A stretch of DNA of 48,832 nucleotides from Actinomycetota bacterium. Lineage in GTDB: Bacteria; Actinomycetota; Actinomycetes; Actinomycetales; Kineosporiaceae. Under the pieces are notes generated by a model. That model did not search any database, was not told the origin of the DNA, and saw nothing but the letters and a program-made list of their open reading frames with translations. The translations under genes were made by a program, and so were the position numbers. Below are positions 25,569 to 36,471 of the stretch, in pieces. The stretch spans positions 1 through 48,832 of the forward strand of contig JAUPKQ010000136.1 in NCBI GenBank assembly GCA_030837345.1, written 5' to 3'. Within the stretch, counting starts at the first letter, position 1, and the number at the start of each line of letters is the position of its first letter.

Positions 25569-28032
25569 CCCGGTAGGCGTCGAAGACACCCTCGACACGC
25601 CGGACGGCGGCGATCACGTGGTCAAGGTGGGCGGGGTCGGCCATCTCGAACGTGAAGCGGGAGATGGCCACCCGGTCGCGGGACGTCGAGACGTTCGCGG
25701 CGAGGATGTTCACGTGGGTGTCCGAGAGGACGCGCGTCACATCGGCGAGCAGCCGGTTGCGGTCGAGGGCCTCGACCTGGATCTGAACGAGGAAGACGCT
25801 GCCGGCGCTCGGGGTCCACTCGACCTCGACGATCCGTTCCTTCTCCGTCTGGAGCCCGGCGACGTTGCCGCAGTCCGCCCGGTGGACCGACACTCCGGCG
25901 CCCCGCGTGACGAACCCGATGATCGGGTCCCCGGGGACGGGGGTGCAGCAGCGTGCCAGTTTCACCCAGATGTCGTCGACACCCTTGACGACCACGCCGG
26001 GATCACCCAGCCGCACCCGCCGGGCCCGCGTCGCCGTCGTCGCCTCGGCGAGGTCCTCCTCGGTGCCCTCCTCACCCCCCATCGCCTGCATGAGGCGCTG
26101 GACGACGGTCTGCGCGCTGACATGTCCCTCGCCGACCGCCGCGTACAGGGCCGACACGTCCGGGTAGCGCATCTCCGACGCGAGGACCACGAGCGACTCG
26201 TGGGTCATCAGGCGCTGGATCGGCAGGTGCTGCTTGCGCATCACCTTCGCGATCTGGTCCTTGCCCTGCTCGATGGCCTCCTCACGACGTTCCTTGGAGA
26301 ACCATTGGCGGATCTTGTTGCGGGCCCGGGGACTCTGCACGAAGTGCAGCCAGTCCCGGCTGGGCCCGGCGCCCTCGGCCTTCGAGGTGAAGATCTCGAC
26401 GACGTCGCCGTTGTCGAGGGGGCTCTCCAGCGGCACGAGCCGGCCGTTGACCCGCGCCCCCATACAGCGGTGCCCGACCTCGGTGTGCACCGTGTACGCG
26501 AAGTCGACCGGGGTCGACCCCGACGGCAGGGCGATGACGTCCCCCTTCGGGGTGAAGACGTACACCTCCTGGGCGTTGATCTCGAACCGCAACGACTCCA
26601 GGAACTCCCCGGGGTCCGCCGTCTCACGCTGCCAGTCGAGCAACTGCCGCACCCACGCGAGGTCCCCGCTGCCGCGGTCGAGCTCCTTGCCGGTGCGGGC
26701 GGGGTCGTCCTTGTACTTCCAGTGCGCCGCGACGCCGTACTCGGCCCGGCGGTGCATCTGGTGGGTGCGGATCTGGATCTCGACCGGCTTGCCCTCGGGG
26801 CCGATCACCGTCGTGTGCAGCGACTGGTACATGTTGAACTTGGGCATCGCGATGTAGTCCTTGAACCGCCCCGGCACGGGATTCCACCGTGCGTGCAGCG
26901 ATCCGAGCACCGCGTAGCAGTCGCGGACAGTCTCGACGAGCACCCGCACCCCGACCAGGTCGTAGATGTCGGCGAAGTCCCGGCCTCGCACGATCATCTT
27001 CTGGTAGACGGAGTAGTAGTGCTTCGGGCGCCCGGTGACCGTCGCCTTGATCTTCCCCGCGCGCAGGTCGGCGGTCACCTGCTCACGGACCTGCGCCAGA
27101 TAGTCCTCCCGGGCCGGGGCCCGTTCGGCGACGAGCCGGACGATCTCGTCGTAGACCTTGGGGAACAAGGTGGCGAAGGAGAGATCCTCCAGCTCCCACT
27201 TGATCGTGTTCATCCCGAGCCGGTGGGCCAGGGGCGCGTAGATCTCCAGTGTCTCGCGCGCCTTGCGTTCCGCCGACGCCGCGGGCACGTACCGCCAGGT
27301 CCGCGCGTTGTGGAGCCGGTCGGCGAGCTTGATCACCAGGACGCGGATGTCCTTGGACATCGCCACGACCATCTTGCGCACGGTCTCGGCCTGGGCCGCG
27401 TCGCCGTAGCTGACCTTGTCGAGTTTCGTCACGCCGTCGACGAGCATCGCGACCTCGGGGCCGAAATCCCGCTTGAGCACGTCCAGCGTGCAGTCGGTGT
27501 CCTCGACGGTGTCGTGCAGAAGCGCGGCTGCCAGGGTCGGCGGCGTCATCCCCAGTTCGGCGAGAATCGTCGCCACCGCCACCGGGTGGGTGATGTACGG
27601 GTCGCCACTCTTCCGCTTCTGCCCGGCGTGGGCCCGAGCCGCCATCTCGAACGCCTGCTCGACGACGGCGAGATCCGCCTTAGGGTGAGTGATCCTCACC
27701 GACCTGAGCAGGGGTTCCAGCAGCGGCGACGTCGTCCCGCCGCGGCTGGCCCCGAACCGGGCGATCCGGGACAGCACCCGGCTCGTCGCGGGCAGTCCCT
27801 CCGACGGGGAGGTCTGCCGGTGGCGAGGTTGTGTCGCCGGCGCCGGATCGACCAGGTCCGACGCTTCGGCGTCCGCCTCCGGTCCCGCCTCGACCGCGGC
27901 GACCGGGACGGCACCGTTCCCGTTGACCCGCGCGACCCCGGCCTCAAGCCCTAAGGCACCGGACTGGACAGCCCCCAGTGGCAGCGGAGCCGTGTCGACA
28001 GCGTCCGCTGCCTTGAGCTTGTCTTCCGCCAC
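25546..28032 (-). CDS. relA: Bifunctional (p)ppGpp synthetase/hydrolase Rel
   Basis: 828-residue RSH protein that makes and degrades the alarmone in the stringent response. N-terminal extension (about 95 residues) is Ala/Pro/Asp-rich and likely disordered. The hydrolase HD domain has [20 protein letters not shown], and the synthetase has [20 protein letters not shown] followed by VEIQIRT. The RFKD segment matches the RXKD signature of bifunctional Rel enzymes. Next come a TGS domain ([20 protein letters not shown]), a helical and zinc-finger-like linker ([20 protein letters not shown]) and the C-terminal ACT domain. GTG start with GGAGG about four to seven bases upstream. Precedes nothing on its own strand until the end; apt lies upstream with an 82-base gap. 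Confidence 0.97.
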   Translation of the reverse strand: MAEDKLKAADAVDTAPLPLGAVQSGALGLEAGVARVNGNGAVPVAAVEAGPEADAEASDLVDPAPATQPRHRQTSPSEGLPATSRVLSRIARFGASRGGTTSPLLEPLLRSVRITHPKADLAVVEQAFEMAARAHAGQKRKSGDPYITHPVAVATILAELGMTPPTLAAALLHDTVEDTDCTLDVLKRDFGPEVAMLVDGVTKLDKVSYGDAAQAETVRKMVVAMSKDIRVLVIKLADRLHNARTWRYVPAASAERKARETLEIYAPLAHRLGMNTIKWELEDLSFATLFPKVYDEIVRLVAERAPAREDYLAQVREQVTADLRAGKIKATVTGRPKHYYSVYQKMIVRGRDFADIYDLVGVRVLVETVRDCYAVLGSLHARWNPVPGRFKDYIAMPKFNMYQSLHTTVIGPEGKPVEIQIRTHQMHRRAEYGVAAHWKYKDDPARTGKELDRGSGDLAWVRQLLDWQRETADPGEFLESLRFEINAQEVYVFTPKGDVIALPSGSTPVDFAYTVHTEVGHRCMGARVNGRLVPLESPLDNGDVVEIFTSKAEGAGPSRDWLHFVQSPRARNKIRQWFSKERREEAIEQGKDQIAKVMRKQHLPIQRLMTHESLVVLASEMRYPDVSALYAAVGEGHVSAQTVVQRLMQAMGGEEGTEEDLAEATTATRARRVRLGDPGVVVKGVDDIWVKLARCCTPVPGDPIIGFVTRGAGVSVHRADCGNVAGLQTEKERIVEVEWTPSAGSVFLVQIQVEALDRNRLLADVTRVLSDTHVNILAANVSTSRDRVAISRFTFEMADPAHLDHVIAAVRRVEGVFDAYRVTGKRMD

Positions 28033-28064
28033 ACGCCCTCCAGGGGGTCGAGCCAGGGGCTATG

Positions 28065-28070
28065 AGTGTA
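28065..28070 (-). promoter_or_regulatory. Possible -10 box of relA
   Basis: The minus strand reads TACACT, embedded in the small inverted repeat TGAGT-N5-ACTCA, about 35 bases upstream of the relA start. No clear -35. Confidence 0.3.
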
Positions 28071-28114
28071 CGACTCACAACGTCCGGCTGCGGCCCCGCC
28101 ATCCCGGAGACGCT

Positions 28115-28669
28115 TCAGACGATGCTCAAGGCACGCAGAGGGCGTCCCTCGACCTTGGAACGGCCCGCAAGGGCGCTGAGCTCCATGAGGACGTCGAGAC
28201 CGACGACCACCCCGCCGAGCTGTTCGACCAGGTCACACGCTGCCTCCGCCGTACCACCGGTCGCGAGGACGTCGTCCACGACGAGAACCCGCTGGCCCGC
28301 CGAGATGCCGTCGGCGTGCGCCTCGATCTCCGCGCTGCCGTACTCCAGTTCGTAGGCGGCACCGACGGTGACGTGCGGGAGCTTGCCCTGCTTGCGGAAC
28401 GGCACGAACCCGGCCCCCAGGGCGATCGCGACCGGGGCCGCGAGGATGAATCCTCTCGCCTCGATCCCGACCACCACATCCACGGGCCCGCCGTTCGCGC
28501 CGTCCCGGTAGGGGGCCGCGAACGCCTCGACCACCGCCGCGAACGCCTCGGCATCCGCCAGCAGCGGGGTGATGTCCTTGAACAGCACCCCGGGCGTCGG
28601 ATGGTCGGGAATGTCCCGCACCTGCGCCCGGATGATCTCCGAGACCCCGCTGCACTCCGTCATCGCCAT
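28115..28669 (-). CDS. apt: Adenine phosphoribosyltransferase
   Basis: Purine salvage enzyme turning adenine and PRPP into AMP (184 residues). The PRPP-binding motif is VLVVDDVLATGGTAEA and the N-terminal motif RDIPDHPTPGVLFKDITPLL. VGIEARGFILAAPVAIAL and VPFRKQGKLP are typical APT segments. Start ATG 28669 is chosen because GGGGAGAG lies about six bases upstream; ATG 28663 is an alternative with two residues fewer. Lies in the conserved secDF-apt-relA order. Confidence 0.95.
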   Translation of the reverse strand: MAMTECSGVSEIIRAQVRDIPDHPTPGVLFKDITPLLADAEAFAAVVEAFAAPYRDGANGGPVDVVVGIEARGFILAAPVAIALGAGFVPFRKQGKLPHVTVGAAYELEYGSAEIEAHADGISAGQRVLVVDDVLATGGTAEAACDLVEQLGGVVVGLDVLMELSALAGRSKVEGRPLRALSIV

Positions 28670-28694
28670 ACGATCTCTCCCCGCCGGTCCCCGC

Positions 28695-29900
28695 TCAGCG
28701 CCGACCGCCCTGACGGTTGTTCTTCCGGGCCGGGTTCGGCCCGCCGCGCCGCGGCTGCTGACGCTGGCCACCGGACTGCGCCCGGGTGCCGGACGACCCA
28801 GCGTCCTCAGCCACCGCCGACCCGTCCGGGCCGGGTTCGCCGGACCCCGTGGCACCGACAGGGGCGAGGACGCCGTCCTCTCCGTCGGCCGGCGCGGCGG
28901 TGTCGCGTCCCGCCGACGGGCGCCGTCCCTCCGACCGCTTGCGGAGGACACGCTCGGCCTGCGCGGCCATCTCAGGCTCACGTTCCCGCAGGTGCACGAG
29001 CATCGGCGTCGCGATGAAGATCGACGAATAGGTTCCGGCGGCGATCCCGACGAACAAGGCGAGGGACAGGTCCTTGAGCGTCCCCGCTCCGAGGATGAAG
29101 GCACCGATGAACAGGATCGAGGCGACCGGCAACAGGGCGACGACCGAGGTGTTGATCGACCGGATCAGGGTCTGGTTCACCGCGCGGTTCGCGGCCTCCC
29201 CATAGGTGCGTTTCACGTTCAGGTCGATGTGTTCGGTGTTCTCACGCACCTTGTCGAACACGACGACCGTGTCGTACAGCGAGTAGCCGAGGATCGTCAG
29301 GAAGCCGATCACCGAGGCCGGGGTGATCTCGAACCCGACGATCGCGTAGATGCCCACCGTCAGGATCAGGTCATGCACGAGCGCGAGCACGGCCGACGCC
29401 GCCATCTTCCAGGTGTGGAAGTACAGCGCGATGAGGATCGACACGGCGATCATGAAGACGATCAGGCCCTGGAGGGCCTTGTTCGACACGTCGTTACCCC
29501 AGGTGGGACCGACGGTGGACGTGGAGACGTCGTCCGGGCCCACGCCGTACGCCGTCGCGACGGCCGCCTGGACCTTGTCCGCCTCGTCGTCGCCGAGGGT
29601 GTTCGTCGTCACGCGGACGCCGTCGGTGCCGATCTTCGAGACCTTCACCTCGACCCCGGGGGCGACCTTGCGGACGGCGTCCGACCCGACGAGCTCGCTC
29701 TGGGTGTGGGCCTTCGCGATGCGGAACTCCGACCCGCCCTTGAACTCGAGCCCCAGGTTGAGACCCCGGATCCCCACCCCGACCACCGACAGCGCGATCC
29801 CGAGGACGGCGAGCAGGTACCAGAGGTTCCGGCGGCCGACGAAGTCGATCGAACGCTTCCCGGTGTACAGGTCGTTACCGAATTCGGCGTAGCTGGGCAT
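28695..29900 (-). CDS. secF: Protein translocase subunit SecF
   Basis: Partner of SecD in the proton-driven release step of Sec export (401 residues). N-terminal membrane helix (LWYLLAVLGIALSVVGVGI) and GLNLGLEFKGGSEF precede the periplasmic domain. The RND-type membrane block has VGFEITPASVIGFLTILGYS and the conserved DTVVVFDKVREN, then NQTLIRSINTSVVALLPV. The C-terminus (about 90 residues) is a basic, Pro/Gly-rich tail ending RKNNRQGGRR, longer than in E. coli. Start overlaps secD stop (ATGA), typical of coupled secDF. Confidence 0.97.
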   Translation of the reverse strand: MPSYAEFGNDLYTGKRSIDFVGRRNLWYLLAVLGIALSVVGVGIRGLNLGLEFKGGSEFRIAKAHTQSELVGSDAVRKVAPGVEVKVSKIGTDGVRVTTNTLGDDEADKVQAAVATAYGVGPDDVSTSTVGPTWGNDVSNKALQGLIVFMIAVSILIALYFHTWKMAASAVLALVHDLILTVGIYAIVGFEITPASVIGFLTILGYSLYDTVVVFDKVRENTEHIDLNVKRTYGEAANRAVNQTLIRSINTSVVALLPVASILFIGAFILGAGTLKDLSLALFVGIAAGTYSSIFIATPMLVHLREREPEMAAQAERVLRKRSEGRRPSAGRDTAAPADGEDGVLAPVGATGSGEPGPDGSAVAEDAGSSGTRAQSGGQRQQPRRGGPNPARKNNRQGGRR

Positions 29901-32062
29901 CAGGAGTCCCTCCGGCTGGTGCTGTCGCCGTCAGCGGGGACTTCTCCCCCGGCGTCGAGTCCTCCGCCGCCCGGCGTGGATCCCGCGCCCTCCCGCCGCG
30001 CACGCTCGGCGGCGGCACGGCGCTCGGCGATGGTCGCGCCGGTACGGACGGGCCCGGTGGAGGCGGAGACGAAGGCGTCGTCCCCGTCAGCTCCGACGCT
30101 GACGCGCTCCGGTGCCGGTTCGGCCGGCGCGGACGACGACCGGTCGGCGCGCGAGGTGCGCCGCGGTTGCGTCCGGACGCCGGCGCGCCCGGTGTAGGTG
30201 ACGGATCGGCCGAGGTGCGCCGCGTCGAACCCGGACAGCCGGTGCCCTCCGCCGAAGAACCGGGTGCGAGCGAGCAACCCCACGACCGGGTGGGTGAACA
30301 GGAAGACGACGAGGACGTCGACAAGCGTCGTCAGGCCGAGGGTGAAGGCAAAGCCCTGGACCCCGCCGACCGCGAGCAGCCACAGCACCATCGCCGCGAG
30401 GAAGTTCACCGCGTCGCTGATCAGGATCGTGCGCCGGGCCCGGATCCACGCCGACTCGACGGCGGCGATGAGCCCACGCCCGTCGCGGACCTCGTCACGG
30501 ATGCGTTCGAAGTACACGATGAACGAGTCGGCGGTGATACCGATCGCCACGATCAGCCCGATGACACCGGGCAACGAGAGCCGGTAACCCACGCGCCATC
30601 CGAGCAGCACCACCATGCCGTAGGTGATGACGGCGGCGACGACGAGGCTGGAGATCGTGACGACGGCGAGTGCCCGGTACTGCAGCAGCGAGTACAACAC
30701 GACCAGGCCCAGACCGATCAGCCCGGCGAGGAGACCTCGCTGCAGCTGCTCGCCACCGAGCGTCGCCGAGATGTTCTGCTCGGTCTGCTCCTTGAAGGAG
30801 ATCGGCAGCGCGCCGAACTTCAGCTGGTTGGCGAGGCCCTGGGCCTCCGCCTGGTCGAAGTTGCCCGTGATCTCGGCCTGGCCGCCGGTGATCGCTTCGT
30901 TGGTGCGCGGGGCGGACACGACGAGACCGTCGAGGACGATCGCGAACTGGTTGCGCGGCTGCTCCAGCTTGGTCAGACGCTGGGTGACCTTGGCGAACTT
31001 CGCCGCGCCCTCGCTCTTGAACTCCATGTTGACCTGCCACGCGGTGCCGACGGCACCCTGCTGGTTCGTCTCCAGCCCGGCGGTGGCGCTCTTGATGTCC
31101 TTGCCGGTCACCTCGGCCGGGCCGAGGACGTACTTGGCGTCACCGTTCTTGCTGCACGTCACCAGCGGCTTGGTGAGGTCGTCGACCACCTGCCCGGTGA
31201 GGTTCTCCTTCTTCGTGCAGTCCAGCCCGGTGAACGTCGTGGCGATCGCCTGGTCGAGCCAGTTCGTGTCGCTGGCGTCAGTCGGTTTGGCGGCGGCGGG
31301 GGGGCCAGACGGCGAAGGCTTGGCGCCGGCCGACGGCGAGACCGCGGCGGAACCCGACGGCGAGGCCGCGACGGTGGCGGACGGCGAGGCGGCGCCGGTA
31401 CCCGACGGAGCCGGGGAGGTCGCCGTGGCGAGGAGGGCGTTCGGCACGGCCATGCCGTTGGAGCTGGAGCTCGCCGAGGCGGTGGAGCTAGCCGAGGCGG
31501 TGGAGCTCGCCGACGGGGAGGAACTCGCCGAGGCGGTGGCCGACCCGGGTGCCTTGGCCGTCGCCGAGGAGTTGCCCGAGACGGTGGGCGATGACGTGCC
31601 CGTCGCGGAGGGCGTGGTCCCCGGGGACGGTGTCGCCGTCGGGGAGGGCTCCGGCGCCTTCTGCGTCGGCTGTTCGACGAGGACGGCGCGGAACTCCAGG
31701 GCCGCGGCACGCTTGACCGCGTCGCGGGTCGCCTCGTCGCTCTTGCCCGGCAGGGAGACGACGATGTTACGGCCGCCCTGTGTCGTGATCTCTGCCTCGG
31801 AGACGCCAGTGCCGTTGATGCGCTGCCGGATGATGTTGACGGCTTCGTCGAGGGTCTGCTGCGTGATGGTTCCCGACGTGCCCGGTTGCGGGACGGCGGT
31901 CAGCACGATCTCCGTGCCGCCCTCCAGGTCGAGGGCGAGCTTCGGCGTCCACTGGGCGCCGCTCCAGAGGACCCCGGCGCCGATCACGCCGAAGATGACC
32001 GCAACGATGCCGACCAGCACGCCGAGTGAACGTCCGGGTCGGGAACTGACCGATCGTGCCAC
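29900..32062 (-). CDS. secD: Protein translocase subunit SecD with long Ser/Ala/Pro insertion
   Basis: 720 residues, longer than a typical SecD (about 550-620). Membrane helix 1 (VLVGIVAVIFGVIGAGVL) is followed by LALDLEGGTEIVLTA and the periplasmic P1 region (VNIIRQRINGTGVSEAEITT). The membrane block has IGLGLVVLYSLLQYRALAVV, GVIGLIVAIGITADSFIVYF, then ERIRDEVR; D in TADSFI and the region around it is conserved for proton flow. Between the P1 head and the base (about residues 131-259) lies a low-complexity run of Ser, Ala, Pro and Thr that has no counterpart in the E. coli protein. Such insertions occur in actinobacterial SecD, but this one is long. Coupled to secF by start-stop overlap. Confidence 0.96.
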   Translation of the reverse strand: MARSVSSRPGRSLGVLVGIVAVIFGVIGAGVLWSGAQWTPKLALDLEGGTEIVLTAVPQPGTSGTITQQTLDEAVNIIRQRINGTGVSEAEITTQGGRNIVVSLPGKSDEATRDAVKRAAALEFRAVLVEQPTQKAPEPSPTATPSPGTTPSATGTSSPTVSGNSSATAKAPGSATASASSSPSASSTASASSTASASSSSNGMAVPNALLATATSPAPSGTGAASPSATVAASPSGSAAVSPSAGAKPSPSGPPAAAKPTDASDTNWLDQAIATTFTGLDCTKKENLTGQVVDDLTKPLVTCSKNGDAKYVLGPAEVTGKDIKSATAGLETNQQGAVGTAWQVNMEFKSEGAAKFAKVTQRLTKLEQPRNQFAIVLDGLVVSAPRTNEAITGGQAEITGNFDQAEAQGLANQLKFGALPISFKEQTEQNISATLGGEQLQRGLLAGLIGLGLVVLYSLLQYRALAVVTISSLVVAAVITYGMVVLLGWRVGYRLSLPGVIGLIVAIGITADSFIVYFERIRDEVRDGRGLIAAVESAWIRARRTILISDAVNFLAAMVLWLLAVGGVQGFAFTLGLTTLVDVLVVFLFTHPVVGLLARTRFFGGGHRLSGFDAAHLGRSVTYTGRAGVRTQPRRTSRADRSSSAPAEPAPERVSVGADGDDAFVSASTGPVRTGATIAERRAAAERARREGAGSTPGGGGLDAGGEVPADGDSTSRRDS

Positions 32063-32125
32063 GAGTTGGATCTCTTCTCTGTCCGGGCGCGGCCTGCCGG
32101 GCCGCGATCCTGCAGGTCCGGCCTG

Positions 32126-32494
32126 CTAGCCGCGGTCGGGTGAGGGGGCGTCCGGGGCCTGGCCGGGCCGCGATCCACCGTCCTTCCCCGGTGACTCCTC
32201 TGCTGTCTTGTCCCCCGCCGGGTGCCCGGTCGGCCCGGACGGCGGGGGGATGACCCGCGCGACCGCCCGCCGGTCCCAGCGGGAACGTTGTCCCGGGGCC
32301 GTTTCGAGCACGACGACGTCGTCCTCGATCGAGACGATGGTGGCGAACAGGCCCGAGGCGGTCATGATGTCGACGCCGGGGGCGAGGCCCGCCTGGATCT
32401 GCTGAACCTCCCGCCGCTGACGGCGGGTGCGGGTGAACATGACGAAGAGAAGAGCGGCCATCAGGACGAGCAGCATCACGCTCTCGGGTCGCAC
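32126..32494 (-). CDS. yajC: Preprotein translocase subunit YajC
   Basis: Small membrane accessory of SecDF (122 residues). One N-terminal membrane helix (VMLLVLMAALLFVMFT), the usual RTRRQRREVQQIQAGLAPG, then DIMTASGLFATIVSIEDDVV characteristic of YajC and a disordered Pro/Gly-rich tail. GTG start (32494) with GGAGGAGGA upstream. 63 bases before secD. Confidence 0.93.
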   Translation of the reverse strand: MRPESVMLLVLMAALLFVMFTRTRRQRREVQQIQAGLAPGVDIMTASGLFATIVSIEDDVVVLETAPGQRSRWDRRAVARVIPPPSGPTGHPAGDKTAEESPGKDGGSRPGQAPDAPSPDRG

Positions 32495-32671
32495 GACGGT
32501 CCTCCTCCTCGGCGTCTCCTCGACGGCACTGACGCGGAACGGTCAGGCCGCGATCGAACGGCGCGGCCTGGCGGTCGAACGACGTCCCACGGTATCCGGT
32601 TCCGTCGACCTCGGGCGGAGTCTAGGCGAGCGTCGTTCCGGCGAACAAAAGCGGCCCGAACGAACGAGGTG

Positions 32672-33757
32672 TCAAGACCCTCCGAAATCCCCACCGGCGA
32701 TCTCCGCGGGATCGGTGAAGAGATCCACCCGGCCCGTCCCGGCCCCCGTCGGGGCGCGCAGGCCGAGGTGTTTCCACGTCGCCGGGGTCGCGACGCGTCC
32801 TCGGGGGGTACGGCCGACGAGACCCTCGCGCACGAGGAACGGCTCGGCGACCGTCTCGACCGTCTCGGGCTCCTCCCCCACGGCGACGGCGAGGGTGGAC
32901 AACCCGACGGGGCCTCCGCCGAACCGGAGGCACAGAGCCTCCAGCACCGACCGGTCCAGCCGGTCGAGCCCTCGCTCGTCGACCGCGTAGACCTCCAGGG
33001 CGGCCCGTGCCGCCGAGGCGTCGAGCACGCCGTCGCCCCGCACCTGCGCCCAGTCACGGACCCGGCGCAGCAGACGGTTGGCGATGCGGGGCGTGCCCCG
33101 CGACCGGCGGGCGATCTCCTGACCGCTCTCGGGGGTGAGGCGCACGCCGAGAAGCCCCGCCGAACGACTCAGGATCCGTTCGAGCTCCTCGGGCTCGTAG
33201 AAGTCGAGATGGCCGGTGAACCCGAACCGGTCCCGCAAGGGGCCCGGCAGCATTCCGGCCCGCGTGGTGGCGCCGACGACCGTGAACGGGGGCAGGTCGA
33301 GAGGGATCGCCGTCGCCCCCGGACCCTTCCCGACGACGATGTCGACGCGAAAATCCTCCATCGCGACGTAGAGCATCTCCTCCGCGGGACGGGCCATCCG
33401 GTGGATCTCGTCGAGGAAGAGGACCTCCCCCCGCTCCAGGGACGACATCACGGCGGCGAGATCGCCCGCGTGCTGGATCGCCGGTCCGCTGGTGATCCGC
33501 AAGGAGGCACCCATCTCGTGGGCGACGATCATCGCGAGAGTCGTCTTGCCCAGGCCCGGAGGCCCCGACAGCAGGATGTGGTCGGGCGGATGGCCGCGTC
33601 GCCTGGCGGCCTCCAGAACGAGGGACAGCTGCTCACGGACGACGCGCTGGCCGACGAACTCGCCGAGGCGCCCCGGCCGCAACGCCGACTCGACCGCGCG
33701 GTCCTCGGCGTCCGCGGTGGCGTCGACCAGGGCCGCCGACTCGTCCGCCGCGCTCAC
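32672..33757 (-). CDS. ruvB: Holliday junction branch-migration ATPase RuvB
   Basis: Hexameric AAA+ motor (361 residues). Walker [10 protein letters not shown], Walker [10 protein letters not shown], sensor 1 [20 protein letters not shown] and the C-terminal winged-helix DNA-binding domain (about residues 270-340). The N-terminal ([11 protein letters not shown]) is short and acidic. Starts with GTG overlapping the ruvA stop (GTGA), so the two are translationally linked. Confidence 0.97.
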   Translation of the reverse strand: MSAADESAALVDATADAEDRAVESALRPGRLGEFVGQRVVREQLSLVLEAARRRGHPPDHILLSGPPGLGKTTLAMIVAHEMGASLRITSGPAIQHAGDLAAVMSSLERGEVLFLDEIHRMARPAEEMLYVAMEDFRVDIVVGKGPGATAIPLDLPPFTVVGATTRAGMLPGPLRDRFGFTGHLDFYEPEELERILSRSAGLLGVRLTPESGQEIARRSRGTPRIANRLLRRVRDWAQVRGDGVLDASAARAALEVYAVDERGLDRLDRSVLEALCLRFGGGPVGLSTLAVAVGEEPETVETVAEPFLVREGLVGRTPRGRVATPATWKHLGLRAPTGAGTGRVDLFTDPAEIAGGDFGGS

Positions 33758-34347
33758 CCGGCCCGCCCGAGGTGCCGCAGCGCCGCGCGGAGGATCGCCG
33801 GGACGTCACCGCCTTCCCCGCTGACGGCGTCGACGGCCTCACCCGCCTGCTTCGCCGACCACCCCAGCCCCACGAGGGCCTCGACGACCTGCTCGCGCCA
33901 GGCGGGGGACCCGCCGAGGGGCGGACGGTCCACCGGCGCGGACGACGGCGCGCCCAGACGGTCGGTCAGCTCCAGGACGATGCGCTGGGCTCCCTTGCGG
34001 CCGATGCCCGGAACCTTGACCAGCGCGGTGAGGTCCTGCCCCGCGACGGCGGCCCTCAGGCCGTCGGGCGTGTGCACCGCGAGCATCGCCAGGGCCAGGC
34101 GCGGCCCGATCCCGGAGGCGGTCTGGACCGTCTCGAAGACGTCACGCTCGTCGTCGTCGGCGAAGCCGAACAGCGTCAGGGAGTCCTCCCGGACGACGAG
34201 GGACGTGGCGAGCCTCGCCTCCTCGCCGGGCCGGAGGGCGGCGAGCGTGGCGGGTGTCGCCTGGACGAGCACCCCGACGCCCCCGACCTCGACCACCGCC
34301 GAATCCAGCCGTACCGCGAGCACCCGCCCACGTAGCGACGCGATCAT
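33754..34347 (-). CDS. ruvA: Holliday junction DNA helicase subunit RuvA
   Basis: Tetrameric junction-binding subunit (197 residues). Domain I OB fold ([20 protein letters not shown]), domain II helix-hairpin-helix motifs ([40 protein letters not shown]) and C-terminal domain III ([20 protein letters not shown]). ATG 34347 with GGGGAGG five to six bases upstream; earlier in-frame starts add unrelated basic residues. Ends with the usual LRHLGRAG-like tail. Confidence 0.97.
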   Translation of the reverse strand: MIASLRGRVLAVRLDSAVVEVGGVGVLVQATPATLAALRPGEEARLATSLVVREDSLTLFGFADDDERDVFETVQTASGIGPRLALAMLAVHTPDGLRAAVAGQDLTALVKVPGIGRKGAQRIVLELTDRLGAPSSAPVDRPPLGGSPAWREQVVEALVGLGWSAKQAGEAVDAVSGEGGDVPAILRAALRHLGRAG

Positions 34348-34405
34348 CAGGACCTCCCCGCAGCCTCGCTCCGACAAACCCTCGCACGAACACCTGTACG
34401 AGACG

Positions 34406-34987
34406 CTAGCGGCCCCCACCGACAGGCTTCGCGCGACGCGCCGACTCCGCGGCCTCCGCCCACCGCCGCTGGGCGTCCGTCGGGCCGCCCGCGCCCGGTG
34501 CGGCCAGGGAGGCCGTCCCGTCACGCCAGATGTGGCAGATGGCGAGCGCGAGCGCGTCGGCCGCGTCGGCGGGACGCGGCGCCGCCGGCAGGCCAAGGAT
34601 CCGGGTCACCATGGTCGTCACCTGGACCTTCCCCGCCCGGCCGTCACCCGTCACCGCGGCCTTCACCTCGCTCGGGGTGTGGACCGCCACCGGGATCTTG
34701 CGGACGGAGGCCGCGAGCACGGCGACCCCCGCGGCCTGGGCGGTGCCCATCACCGTGCGCACATTGCGCTGGCTGAACACTCGCTCCACGGCCAGGACGT
34801 CGGGGCGCACCTGGTCGATCCAGTCGCCGACGGCCTCGCTGATGCCCAGCAGCCGCGCCCCGAGGTCGTCCGTCGCGGGCGTGCGGATCACATCGACCGC
34901 GACGAACCGCACCCTGCGGCCCGGGGCGCTCTCGACGACCCCGAGCCCGCACCGCGTCAGGCCGGGGTCCACGCCGAGGACGCGCAC
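34406..34987 (-). CDS. ruvC: Holliday junction resolvase RuvC
   Basis: Dimeric resolvase (193 residues). Catalytic acidic residues are visible: Asp7 in [11 protein letters not shown], Glu in [20 protein letters not shown], and [12 protein letters not shown] at the C-terminus. The tail beyond (about 30 residues, Ala/Gly-rich) is longer than in E. coli. GTG start. The gap to yebC is 10 bases. Confidence 0.96.
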   Translation of the reverse strand: MRVLGVDPGLTRCGLGVVESAPGRRVRFVAVDVIRTPATDDLGARLLGISEAVGDWIDQVRPDVLAVERVFSQRNVRTVMGTAQAAGVAVLAASVRKIPVAVHTPSEVKAAVTGDGRAGKVQVTTMVTRILGLPAAPRPADAADALALAICHIWRDGTASLAAPGAGGPTDAQRRWAEAAESARRAKPVGGGR

Positions 34988-34997
34988 GGGAGCGGCC

Positions 34998-35747
34998 TCA
35001 GCCCACCGCCTCCATCACCTCGTCGGACACGTCGAAGTTCGCGTAGACGTTCTGGACGTCGTCGCTGTCCTCAAGCGCGTCGATCAGCCTGAAAATCTTG
35101 CGGGCGCCCTCCTCGTCGAGCGGCACCTCGACGGAGGGGACGAACTGCGCCTCGGCGGAGTCGTAGTCGATCTTCGCGTCCTGGAGGGCCGTGCGGACCG
35201 CGACGAGGTCACCCGCCTCGCACACGACCTCGAAGGCGTCGTCGAGGTCGTTGACCTCCTCGGCGCCGGCCTCCAGCACCGCGAGCAGGACGTCGTCCTC
35301 GGTGAGCCCGTTCCTCGGGACGACGATCACGCCCTTGCGGGTGAACAGGTACGAGACGCTCCCCGGGTCGGCGAGTGTCCCGCCGTTGCGGGTCAGCGCG
35401 GTGCGCACCTCGGCGGCGGCGCGGTTGCGGTTGTCGGTCAGGCACTCGATCAGGACGGCGACGCCGTTGGGACCGTACCCCTCGTACGTGATCGTCTGGT
35501 ACTCGGCGCCACCGGCCTCCGCCCCCGAGCCCCGCTTGACCGCACGGTCGATGTTGTCGTTGGGAACGGAGGACTTCTTCGCCTTCTGGATGGCGTCGTA
35601 GAGCGTGGGGTTGCCGCCGGGGTCACCGCCACCGGTGCGCGCGGCGACCTCGATGTTCTTGATCAGCTTCGCGAACATCTTGCCGCGCTTGGCGTCGACG
35701 ACCGCCTTCTTGTGCTTCGTGGTGGCCCACTTGGAGTGGCCGGACAT
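34998..35747 (-). CDS. yebC: YebC/PmpR-family transcriptional regulator
   Basis: 249 residues; conserved YebC N-terminus [20 protein letters not shown] followed by [17 protein letters not shown], then [20 protein letters not shown] and [20 protein letters not shown]. The ATG 35747 with GGAGG six bases upstream is preferred over GTG 35750. The family is described both as transcription regulators and as ribosome-associated factors helping elongation at difficult motifs. Between pdxT and ruvC as in most actinobacteria. Confidence 0.95.
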   Translation of the reverse strand: MSGHSKWATTKHKKAVVDAKRGKMFAKLIKNIEVAARTGGGDPGGNPTLYDAIQKAKKSSVPNDNIDRAVKRGSGAEAGGAEYQTITYEGYGPNGVAVLIECLTDNRNRAAAEVRTALTRNGGTLADPGSVSYLFTRKGVIVVPRNGLTEDDVLLAVLEAGAEEVNDLDDAFEVVCEAGDLVAVRTALQDAKIDYDSAEAQFVPSVEVPLDEEGARKIFRLIDALEDSDDVQNVYANFDVSDEVMEAVG

Positions 35748-35799
35748 CACTAGCCTCCGTGCTCGGGCGGGCCCGGCTCATCGACGGCGCGCACCGAGG

Positions 35800-36414
35800 T
35801 CAGACTCTTGCGGCGCTGCGGACCATCTCGACGAAGAACCGATGCACGCGGATGTCCCCCGTGATCTCGGGGTGGAACGATGTCGCGAGCAGGTTCCCCT
35901 GCCGCACCGCGACGATCCTACCGGCGGCGGGACCCGCCCCGATCGACGCGAGGATCTCGACGCCGGGACCCGCTTCGTCGACCCACGGCGCCCGGATGAA
36001 CACCGCCCGTACTCCCGGACCGTCGATGCCGGCGAACGAGAGGTCTTCCTCGAAGCTCTCCACCTGCCGGCCGAAGGCATTGCGCCGGACGGTGATGTCA
36101 ATCCCGCCGAGGGTCAGCTGCCCCGCCGCGGCGTCGGTCAGACGGTCCGCCAGCAGGATCATGCCCGCGCAGGACCCGTACACGGGCATCCCGGACGCCA
36201 CCCGTTCCCGCAGGGGATCACGGAGCCCGAAGGCCCGGGTGAGCTTGTCGATCGTCGTCGACTCCCCGCCCGGCAGGACGAGGGCGTCGACGGCGTCCAG
36301 TTCGTCCGGTCGCCGTACGGGCCGCGCGCCGGCACCGCACGCGGTGAGGGCAGTGAGGTGCTCGCGGACATCACCCTGCACGGCGAGGACGCCGACAACC
36401 GCTTCCGAGGTCAC
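35800..36414 (-). CDS. pdxT: Pyridoxal 5'-phosphate synthase glutaminase subunit PdxT
   Basis: Class I glutamine amidotransferase giving ammonia to PdxS for PLP synthesis (204 residues). The nucleophile Cys is in [11 protein letters not shown], with [12 protein letters not shown] before it; the His/Glu pair is in [18 protein letters not shown]. All catalytic residues are present. Its partner pdxS, normally adjacent in actinobacteria, is absent here; the upstream neighbour is a LemA-like protein instead. GTG start. So PdxS must be elsewhere or the pathway is incomplete. Confidence 0.95.
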   Translation of the reverse strand: MTSEAVVGVLAVQGDVREHLTALTACGAGARPVRRPDELDAVDALVLPGGESTTIDKLTRAFGLRDPLRERVASGMPVYGSCAGMILLADRLTDAAAGQLTLGGIDITVRRNAFGRQVESFEEDLSFAGIDGPGVRAVFIRAPWVDEAGPGVEILASIGAGPAAGRIVAVRQGNLLATSFHPEITGDIRVHRFFVEMVRSAARV

Positions 36415-36471
36415 GCCGACCAGGGTACGAGGCGTCCTCGGCCCCGGCGCCCCAGGGGCGGCACCCGCCGG

